From Mansonella perstans (Eukaryota > Nematoda > Chromadorea > Rhabditida > Onchocercidae), in contig JBAMDO010000438.1 in assembly GCA_037074765.1 (NCBI GenBank), positions 1 through 18,697 on the forward strand: a DNA stretch of 18,697 nucleotides, given 5' to 3'. The stretch's first letter is position 1, and each line of letters opens with the position of its first letter. Below are positions 10,948 through 18,697 of the stretch, piece after piece. Made by a program: the position numbers and the translations under genes. The notes beneath the pieces are model-generated. The model saw nothing but the letters and a program-made list of their open reading frames with translations. It made no database searches and was not told the DNA's origin.

Positions 10948-11166
10948 TGTTACGAATTTCGTGGCGAGGAAGAGAAGAATGGAACTGCGAAAGAATGAGG
11001 GAGGAGCTGTACATAGTATACGATAGAAATATGGTACTTCACTAATTATCACTTGATTTGTCGTAGGCTGAAAAGGCTTTAATTTTTGGAAAATTTTGGA
11101 GCTGGGAATAGCTTTGTCGCAGGCTGTATACATTCTCTTAATGTGGACAACAGTTTTTAGTTTAAG
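10948..11166 (+). mobile_element. Possible LTR remnant beginning TGTTACGAATTTCG
   Basis: At 10948 the composition changes abruptly from T-rich to a less AT-rich, purine-rich sequence starting TGTTACGAATTTCGTGGCGA. TGTTAC-type starts are common for long terminal repeats, including BEL/Pao and Gypsy families. Inside are two near-identical 16-mers, GATTTGTCGTAGGCTG (11055-11070) and GCTTTGTCGCAGGCTG (11111-11126). I could not find a convincing CA end with a matching target-site duplication, nor a second LTR in the window, so the right boundary is arbitrary. The minus strand is open for 63 codons over 10942-11133. A decayed exon is an alternative. Confidence 0.22.
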
Positions 11167-11170
11167 GTAA

Positions 11171-11404
11171 GTGCATGTCGATTTACCGCAAAAGAGTAGC
11201 CAAACAAGGATTGTTTGGGTTGGGAATGAGCTGGAAAAAAATGAGTCTGAAGAGATGCAAAGTCTTAATACAAACGTAAATCAGGCAAAACAATGGACAG
11301 TATTAGCAATGAATAATAACGTTAAAGTGGGGCCAAGCCTCCAGAAATATTCATCATGCTCTCTGAGTGCTTCTGGAATGAAGGCATCATGCTCTTTGAT
11401 ATAA
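11171..11404 (+). CDS. Unidentified open frame in a less AT-rich island, doubtful
   Basis: The plus strand is open for 77 codons, ending in TAA at 11402-11404. The first in-frame ATG is at 11255, leaving 49 residues. The product is rich in Asn, Ser and Lys with no recognisable motif. A strong donor-like AAG|GTAAGT at 11164-11172 lies at its upstream edge. The minus strand of the same DNA is also open over 11281-11409 and contains a protein-like string with EHDAFIPEALREHDEYFW. Coding direction therefore cannot be assigned, and both may be chance in a less AT-rich island. Confidence 0.15.
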   Translation: MHVDLPQKSSQTRIVWVGNELEKNESEEMQSLNTNVNQAKQWTVLAMNNNVKVGPSLQKYSSCSLSASGMKASCSLI

Positions 11405-11783
11405 TCCAACTATTACAAATGTATTAATTAATAAAATAAGTGATGTGATGCATGCATATATAATCCGAATTTATCTCATTCATATTATTCGAAAAAAATA
11501 TTCGAAATGATATCCTAGCCTTGCTTTACGACAATTGCGTTTGTATCATTGGACCAATTAAGATATTTTCTTTGCCAAAAAAAGCTGACTTGAATATCAA
11601 GCTGTAATTTTTTGATACATTTTGCATATACGATGATAAATGAAAAATTAAATGTTTTTATGTATGTTTGTAATTCTGTTTTGGACCAAACTAATTGTTA
11701 GCTCAATTATTCATGAAACAAAAGGATTCATTGCAACGCTAGTACCCATAAAACTCCAATTTGAATAATAGTAAATAGATGAC

Positions 11784-11993
11784 TTAATCTTTATGATTCA
11801 TTTTCCATGTACATCTTCCTCTTCTCATTGTCTTTAATATTCCTGCCGTTGCCGTGTTTCTGATGACTTTTTTGAAATTTAAGTTGATGGATTTCGCACT
11901 GAACCTACTCTTTTCCTTCTGTAAATTTCTTTCCGATATTCTTGCAATGTGGATATATTCTGGTCGCCACCAATTCGGTAAGTTTGTCATCAT
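11784..11993 (-). CDS. Unidentified 69-codon open frame, doubtful
   Basis: The minus strand has an ATG-initiated frame starting MMTNLPNWWRPEYIHIARIS and ending KMNHKD-stop. It is basic, with no recognised domain. The plus strand over nearly the same DNA is open for about 60 codons as a hydrophobic sequence and ends at a strong donor-like CGGTAAGT (11977-11984). Either strand, or neither, may code. Confidence 0.18.
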   Translation of the reverse strand: MMTNLPNWWRPEYIHIARISERNLQKEKSRFSAKSINLNFKKVIRNTATAGILKTMRRGRCTWKMNHKD

Positions 11994-12055
11994 CTCTCAA
12001 TCGGTGCCACAAATGAAAATAATTTGGTAAAATTCAAATGGATTTGTTTTTCTTA

Positions 12056-12992
12056 TTATGTTATGACATAGGATGAAATAACTCGATCTAAAAAAAAAAG
12101 CATTATTTCAACTACAGTACTGTGTGGTGGATCTCAGGAATTATCAGTGATTTTTTGGAAGATGTTATATTTCATCTTGTCAAGATTTTTCACCAAGACG
12201 TATTTTGATATTGTACCCATAAGTGATTCATGTTGGTAACACAGAGTTGCATACTGATTTGGATCTTGTTCGACATCATATCTAACGTTTTTCCAAGCGT
12301 TTACAGCAATTTACATATTGGCCATGAATCATCATACGTGTAAATCCAGTCATTCGTCACGCATAATTAATGGCGTGGGTGGTTTTGCTGGTTTCGGTGA
12401 TTTTGATGGTAGTATATAACATTTACTGCATTCACATTTGATCTTCCATACATATCATTAATCTTAGATTTGTTCCGTGTGATTTTCACCTTTCCATCAT
12501 GCAGAAAATGCGCCTGGGAAGCAAAAACTTGACGTCATTCGTATCTAAAATCAAAAAAAAAAGTCGTTCTCAAGTACAATTATTTGCAAATAGAATTTGA
12601 ACATCAATTCAACCAATCAATCAATCATCCTATATTGCAGTTAGCATCCTCCATTTTATGCTACTTTTTATTGCATTCCAGAAGCCGCTTCACCTCAAAT
12701 GCCATTATATCATTTATTTAATATTCAATAATTTACTAGATGACGGCATCTTTTATTATTTCAACATTTTCGGGACCACATATTTTCTTGCAAAGAGGAA
12801 CAATAAGCGCTTAATTGAATCTATTTCTCCGATTTCGGTTGCACCAAAATCAACTCACCTTCTTTATGGCTTTTTCCAGATAACTGCAACAAATCGACGT
12901 CATATTTCAACTTTTGTAGTCCTTCGGTTTTCTCGTAACGATCTTCGCATTCAGTCCGTACTAAAGACCATATAAATCGTGCATTGCAATAT
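12056..12992 (-). CDS. Tentative spliced minus-strand gene model, unidentified, 5' end not found
   Basis: Candidate exons on the minus strand: 12992-12859, 12544-12490, 12281-12217 and 12087-12056. The first begins after AAATTTAG and ends at a strong GTGAGT donor. The second follows a T-rich tract ending GATTTTAG. The last follows a run of T ending in AG and reaches TAA. The frame stays open across all three joins. Exon 1 reads YCNARFIWSLVRTECEDRYE and continues as a charged, probably helical segment. The next parts include TNDVKFLLPRR and YDVEQDPNQYATLCYQ. The third acceptor is weak, the start is not visible, and I recognise no family. Competing open frames exist on the plus strand (for example 12934-13181). 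If real, the gene would be convergent with npp-11. Confidence 0.22.
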
Positions 12993-13199
12993 CTAAATTT
13001 TTTCTACGTCATCCATAGTCGAATTTTCGCTTCAGTAGCAAATTTTGAAAGATTATTGAAAGCGTCACTGAGAGGTCAGTCAAAAAGTCGTAACATAATG
13101 CAAAATGGTATAATTGCACAATCAGGAAAATTCTCTGAAAATTTAGCTGATTCACGCAGTGATGAAAATGTTCACTGTTGAAATTAATGTGCATTTCAA

Positions 13200-14128
13200 G
13201 TGTTCGACTGTAAACAATTAAGATATATGAAATTAAGGAAAAAAATACAGAAATTTCAAAAAATTCTCGATACCCTTGTAGTTTTTTGAAAATATTGGAC
13301 AGTGAGAAAAGAATAGGCTTGAAAAAAAAATCAACTTCTATTTCCAGTCATTTTACTTTAAAAACTTTCAGAAAAAACCTTGAAATTCATTATTTACCTC
13401 TTTTGTATACGCTTGATTGTAGGAAAACTTTAAAAAATCGATGTGAAAAAGACCTGGCGCGTTACGATACTTTAAATATCTGCTATAGAAATACATCAAG
13501 TTATTAGTTCATATAAATGTCAATTTCGGAGGTTTATTAGTGTAACGAATAATTACTTCGAACATGTGCATACTTATACAATTATGGATTTCCTTAAGTA
13601 AAAATGCAAATTCGTTGCAATTTGTAACTTCATCGAAAAACGCCTGCAGTCAGATCGGTCAGGGCGTTAACATCCATCAATTCAACTTTGAGTAGTGCTG
13701 ATATTATTTCAAAAATTGACAAATGTAATGATAAAAGTATTAAAAACTTAGAAGTATTACAATTTACGAAGTCCAATGGTATTGCGTTAAATCAAAAAAA
13801 GATTAAGACTTAGACAGTGAGGTTCTCAAACTTTGGTCGAAATATTCATTAATTACAACTCTTTAATTCATCTGAATACCTAAGTAGTTGTTTGTTAGTG
13901 ATCTAATCTAGAACAACAGTGATAATTAATCATGTGCTAGGTGTAGTGATAATTTTCTCCTTTTATCTTTCTGATTGTTAATCGTCGTTCTCTTCTTATA
14001 TCCATCCCATCTCTCCTAATTCCGTCCACACTTCACTGATTTCTTAGCTATTACAATACCTAATCATAAACTGATTTTCCATCACTAGCATGCCAAAGTT
14101 TTATTGCGAATTACAAGTGGACTAACTC
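13200..14128. other. AT-rich stretch, no supported gene
   Basis: A 73-codon plus-strand frame (13286-13507, non-ATG start) is the longest opening and has no recognisable motif. A small GC block at 13639-13668 has the 6-bp inverted repeat AACGCC/GGCGTT. Nothing else stands out. Confidence 0.4.
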
Positions 14129-14248
14129 ATTTACTTCTTTACTCAAAATAATATTTACTTTTTTAGTTGAAATGATATTTACTTCTTTATTTGTAGTAAT
14201 GTCCACTTCCTTATTTAAATTGGTATTTTATTTCTTTATAAATTACAT
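14129..14248 (+). repeat. Five degenerate 24-bp tandem copies
   Basis: Copies start at 14129, 14153, 14177, 14201 and 14225, exactly 24 bp apart. The best shared part is ATTTACTTCTTTA followed by an AT-rich, more variable half often ending AAATRAT or similar. Copies 1-3 are closest. Copies 4 (TCCACTTCCTTA) and 5 (ATTTTATTTCTTTA) have diverged. It looks like an old minisatellite. No coding frame runs through it. Confidence 0.75.
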
Positions 14249-14249
14249 T

Positions 14250-17200
14250 GTTGTGTAGTTAGAAAATCGGGAAAAATGGTTGATTACAATAAAAAGTAGG
14301 AAGTAAATAATTGTGCTGCGCAATGTTATACATTTTATCAAGTATTTTCAAATTGTTGAACCATTAATATTAGCTTAATCTTTTTCCTTTTGGAAGAATA
14401 AAAATTGGACCGGAAAAAAAAGAATGGAAGAAAGAAAGGATAAAAAAGGGATGACCAGTGATCGAAACAGAAATGGATGTATTCGATGCAGGACATTGAA
14501 TAACAAGTAATTTATTTGACCTATAAAAAAATTAACGAATGTAATTATTGCGCAATTCTTTTCGTAACGAACAGAGGTATAGAAAACAATGAAAAAATAC
14601 CATTTTACCCCTACCTTTGCCATTGTATTTATAAAAAATTGAATTTGTTTTTTTGTTTCAAATCGAAACAACTTTAAAAAGAAGCATGTTACCTGTTAAT
14701 ACATTTCATTTTTCAATCATTCTACAACTTTCGCAGATAGAAATTCAAATGAAACAATTTTGATTCCAGTTTATTCGTAAATGACACAACCTCAAATTTT
14801 ACATTATTATGCCCGTCATTTTTCTCAGTGCCAATATTTTTCAGTTCTTTATTTTACATTTTTGCTTTTCTTTTAAAAGCATAACGTGAAGAGACATAAA
14901 GCAAAAGCGTCTGAAGCACTTTTGCAATGTTATCTAAGAAACTAAAAGATAAAATTAAAAGATGATAATTAAAAAGTTGTCTAGTTTTGCTGCAATTTTA
15001 ATTTTAAATAATCGCTGCTTCTGATTTGAAGTTGCTTAAATTCCTCTTCTTCACTATGGGTCCTTCATTGAAATTCTTTATTTGCCTATATTTTTATTTC
15101 CGTTGAAATGCATAACTTATCGATTTCTTCGATTATTCGCCATGAACCTCTTGATACTGTTACGTTTACGTTGCAGTTGAACATAGAGAAATTTTCTCTG
15201 AGGTGTTGCAATGTATTTGAAAAGAAAGAAATTCTTGAACTTGTTTGTAATATCTCAAGTTATTTTAATCAAGCCAAGTAATTAATTATGTCGTGCTTTA
15301 AGCGATTGTATTCTCTTATTTTTTCCACCTTTTTTTTGGTTATCACATTTTAATTAATTCTTATTACATTTCATGTTTCACGAAATTTCTATCCTTTGAT
15401 ATTTTGAATTGTTTTTCACATTTTAAGCATATTCCTTTTAATTTTTATGTTTTTTCTAAAAATTTTAGCATTTCTACACAACTAAGTTATTGCTCTTATT
15501 ATCCTATCTTTTTTATGCTACTCTAATTTTTACTCAATTATCAATTTTTTTCATTAGACCAACGATTATGATTTAAGTTCGATGATGAAATAAAGTAAAA
15601 AGACTTCATTAGATTCAAATATTTCCAAAGTTTCTTTTTCTATTTAACTCTTTTCCTTATAATTAGTAGAATTATATCAAAAAAATTCCTTCATATCAAA
15701 AATTTCTTATATTATCAAAAATTCCTTCCATTCTTGTCAAACTTTATCAGTTTATCATTTTGCACAGTTCTAAATCATATCTGAATTGCTTTTCATTAAT
15801 AAAATAAAGTTTTGATTCTGAATAATTCGAATTAATGTAACGACAAGCAAATAACTATGATTATTATACAATAAATGTCATTTGTCCAACATGAAAAAGC
15901 TGTGGGAAATGTCCACATTTGCCAATTATATTTCAATGTTACACTGTCCAGAAAATGTTCGTCAAATGCGGAAACTAAATGAATTTCGGGCACCACGTTT
16001 TTTCCATTCATTTTTATTTTTTTCAGTTTTGATTTGAAATCAAATTTTTTATAAATAAATTAGAGTTTTCATTTTTTTTTCGTTTTTTTGACATCAAATT
16101 ATCCGTCAGTTAAATAGGTTTGGGGAATTTCATTTTCTACCAACCTAAATTTTCAATGAGATGTTTCACAATTTCAAATAATTTCAGATTTTTCGGCAGA
16201 AAAAATTTCTTAAAATCGATTTCATTTCATTTCGTCATTTCTCTACTTGTTTCTATTTATCCGTAACGATTTATATCACCTTTTCTTTCGTTTCTTTTTT
16301 TAAATCTTTCGTTCGCTATTTATAATAATAATGATGCAATCAAAGATTTTTTTGTCAAAAATATTTCCAGCAAAATGACAGGGCTTTTTTTTTTTCATTT
16401 GTTTTTTGCATGGGGAGAAGTCATCCAGAAATCGGTTTTCGCTCGCAATCCATTCAACTTGCTTCATCTATCAATCACTTGGAATTATGTCACCGGAGAA
16501 TAGATGAAATGGATATTGCATTACCTTTGTTTTCGAATTGTTTCATCAGCAAATTTCCGAATTTGTGAATACGCTCATTTTCACTTTAATGTCATTTCTA
16601 ATCTTCAACACATAGTTATATGATATATTTCCGGAAAATTCAACCTAATTTCCTGAAACAAATAGTTCTTTTTCTTCAATTTCTTTCCGTATAATCCAAA
16701 TTTTTCCTCATGGTTTCCGAGATTAAAAAATGATTATTTTCTAAGGTTATATACGATATATATCAATAACAACATAAATTTAAAAATTTCTTTTTAAACT
16801 CCAAATTTTCTTTATTAAAAATTTAAATGCAAAAAATTAAAGTAGCAACTAAGATTTAATTATGTGATTCGAATTGTTAACGAAGCAGAAAATCAAAAAT
16901 ATTTGTGAATGTGTGACGATGACGTTCTGCTTAGAATAACTGATTGGGATTATAGTCATGATACATAGCAAGTTACCTGGTAATATTTAAGTTATAATGA
17001 ATGAGAAATGATATTACTTTCATTAATTTTTGATTACAAACAGAAATAATGCTGACTGATTCAGGTGCTATATCAGATTAGAATGATTAAATGGCAATTA
17101 GAAGAAAACAAAAAGAACAAAAAGAAAGATTAATCAATAATTATGGATAAAAGTGAGCGAGTTAATCAGGAAATGATAATAACAAACGATTGCAACTAAT

Positions 17201-17820
17201 TCTGCACTTCTGAAAAGGATGGCCTCATTAATCGGTTCGAGAAAAGGATATAATACCTAAATACAATTTAACGATCTGACCATTCCCAATCATCTATTAA
17301 CGATAACGATGCCAATCTTCATTTCAAGAATTCTTTCCTTTTATTTATCATTTTAAATCCTATTGATTGCAATCAAATGAATTACTTATTGTGATTTTTA
17401 TCAATGATAATATTATTCAAAAATTTATCAGTCAACAATAATTATGTCGTAATTGTGGTATGTCTAATTGAACTTAAGTTTAATTTTTCAGGGATTATCT
17501 AAAAATGGAGAAGTACGAGATCTATTTTGTTTGGGTTTAGCAATTTATTCAAACCTGAATTTATTAAAATTCAATTTACTAATCTTTTTCTTTAAATTTT
17601 TTTGCTGGGAAAGTTTTAGTATCTCTTCTTCTTTTTCCTTCCATTTGTTTCTTCCTATTCTTCGTATTTAATTAATGGCATAATTAATACAAATGAAGAA
17701 GATGAATGAAAATTCTCGGGAAAAAAATGAAAAAAATTTATACGCTTTACTCTCTCATTTTTACAAGCTCGTTTACTTTGCATACAAAACATTAAGCACA
17801 AAATTTGTAATTTCATTCTT
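14250..17820. other. Long AT-rich non-coding stretch
   Basis: About 3.5 kb of T- and A-rich sequence with short homopolymers, TTTTTCAG-like words and frequent stops. The minus-strand frame at 14375-14671 (98 codons) is dominated by Phe, Leu and Ile from T/A runs and does not look like a protein. A 59-codon ATG frame on the minus strand at 16011-15832 is listed separately. Short imperfect repeats of ATCAAAAATTCCTT occur at about 15676-15734. No RNA gene or mobile element is recognisable. Confidence 0.45.
15832..16011 (-). CDS. Small unidentified open frame, 59 residues, doubtful
   Basis: The minus strand has an ATG-initiated frame beginning MNGKNVVPEIHLVSAFDEHF and ending with a hydrophobic IIIIVICLSLH tail, then TAA. 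It has a more balanced residue composition than the surrounding AT-rich frames, including four Trp. A single C-terminal membrane segment could be imagined, but no family is recognised and there is no splice context to support it. Confidence 0.15.
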   Translation of the reverse strand: MNGKNVVPEIHLVSAFDEHFLDSVTLKYNWQMWTFPTAFSCWTNDIYCIIIIVICLSLH

Positions 17821-17824
17821 TTAG
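17813..17824 (+). promoter_or_regulatory. Candidate splice or trans-splice acceptor before the right-edge gene
   Basis: TTCATTCTTTTAG ends at 17824 and fits the nematode acceptor consensus. It would give a leader of 107 nt before the ATG at 17932. That leader contains three upstream ATGs: 17834 (13-codon ORF), 17877 (two codons) and 17907 (27-codon ORF overlapping the main start). Confidence 0.4.
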
Positions 17825-17931
17825 CTGTCGGGAATGTTTTCCGCGTTACCATTTGTTGAAATTCAAGAACGGTGAAATGCAATAAAGCTGAAAAGGAAAT
17901 TCTATTATGTTCAAATTTACTACTGTTGAAT

Positions 17932-18345
17932 ATGCATTGGTATTGTTGTCATCGTATCATACTACTATCATTTATCTTGTCTTTTGGTAGCATTTCAGGT
18001 GAGTTCCAGGTTCTAAAGTTTGTAACAGTGATTGCTGCCATTTCTATCTCATTTTAACTTATGATGAATTCATAACTTAATTGCTTTTAATAACAAAAGA
18101 ATTTTTGTGTTAATTTGTTCAGCGAAGAGATTAACTCTTTTCGGTGCATATTTTCACCGAACTTAGATAATAAAATGATAAAGATCCAATCAATATAACA
18201 ATGATGATATTATATAGTGTAATGATCTTACTCCTGCAATGATCATGATCAATTTTGTAGGTGAATCGACGAACTGTGTGTTGTCATATTATGCGGAAGA
18301 AATAGGTTACAACGATGCTTCATTGCTGAATTTCTACTACACGAG
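17932..18345 (+). CDS. Start of a gene for a secreted or membrane protein, partial
   Basis: Two coding exons, 17932-17998 and 18261-18345. The first encodes MHWYCCHRIILLSFILSFGS plus a few residues. A short basic start, a hydrophobic core and small residues before the cut are the pattern of a signal peptide. It ends at the strong donor TTTCAG|GTGAGT in phase 1. The second exon follows TTTTGTAG, keeps the frame (GESTNCVLSYYAEEIG and on to LLNFYYTR) and ends at AG|GTAATA in phase 2. The gene continues past the window, since the remaining 350 bp has no clear next exon. A weak possibility begins after TTTTTCAAAG near 18470. The family is not recognised. A short Cys-containing luminal stretch behind a signal peptide suits many membrane proteins and receptors. 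Confidence 0.55.
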
Positions 18346-18697
18346 GTAATATAAACGAAATCAGTCTGCCATCTCCTAATAGATAATCAATTACTGAATT
18401 GCTAAATGACATACATGATAATTTTGAGCTTAATTAAACAATAAAAATTAGAATTGGTCATATTTTTCAAAGACAAATTTTGCTTCATTTTGAGCGCAAC
18501 AGAAGTGCTACTCAAATGACAATATGTACATCGTATCAATGTATATTAGTCGTAAATTTTTCATCATAGTTTCATAATTGTTGGAATAAACATGATTTTA
18601 TTCAGTTCTTTAAATTAAATTTTGAAAAAAATCGTTAATAACATTAATGTGCCAAATTAAAAAAACTTATTTACAACTTCCTTCAATACTTGTTGAA

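Noticed and set aside
12139..12400. Short minus-strand strings resembling mariner/Tc1 transposase blocks
   Set aside because: The resemblance was limited to a few residues, without catalytic Asp spacing or terminal inverted repeats.
12300..12420. Plus-strand stretch with GGFAGFGDFDG resembling another FG segment
   Set aside because: It is only a few codons, has no downstream exon and lies beyond the npp-11 stop. A single FG there is not evidence of a second nucleoporin.
14375..14671. 98-codon minus-strand frame that could look like a membrane protein
   Set aside because: The Phe/Leu/Ile richness follows from A/T homopolymers. There is no charge pattern, family motif or splice context.

Overview
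The window is strongly AT-rich eukaryotic DNA. Its one well-supported gene is split by many GT-AG introns whose acceptors mostly end TTTCAG, TTTTCAG or TTTAG. That acceptor style, the intron density and the AT bias point to a nematode. A parasitic clade III (filarial-like) species is my best guess, but this is inference and not a database result.

The centre (about 2363-10230, + strand) holds a complete gene for a Nup62-type FG nucleoporin, orthologous by architecture to C. elegans NPP-11. I could assemble 16 coding exons whose splice phases all agree. They give a 2364-nt CDS and a 787-residue protein. Residues 1 to about 510 are an FG domain with 21 FG dipeptides. About 510-586 is a Ser/Thr/Ala/Pro linker. 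About 587-787 is the conserved Nsp1/Nup62 coiled-coil domain. The gene's layout is unusual: exons 2-8 are all phase 1 at both ends and carry the FG motifs as interchangeable cassettes.

Left edge (1-300, - strand): two short stretches read as possible exons of an unidentified gene running off the left end. 300-2350 is AT-rich and non-coding as far as I can see, with one strong hairpin.

Right of npp-11 (10231-17800): a long, mostly non-coding stretch. It contains a small less AT-rich island at about 10940-11440 with an LTR-like terminus and a paired 16-mer. It also holds a second island (about 11780-13000) with a tentative four-exon minus-strand gene model, a five-copy 24-bp degenerate tandem repeat (14129-14248), and simple AT-rich sequence.

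Right edge (about 17825 onward, + strand): the first two coding exons of another gene, encoding a signal peptide followed by a short luminal/extracellular segment. The gene runs off the window and I do not recognise its product.

No tRNA, rRNA, CRISPR, operon or bacterial feature was found.
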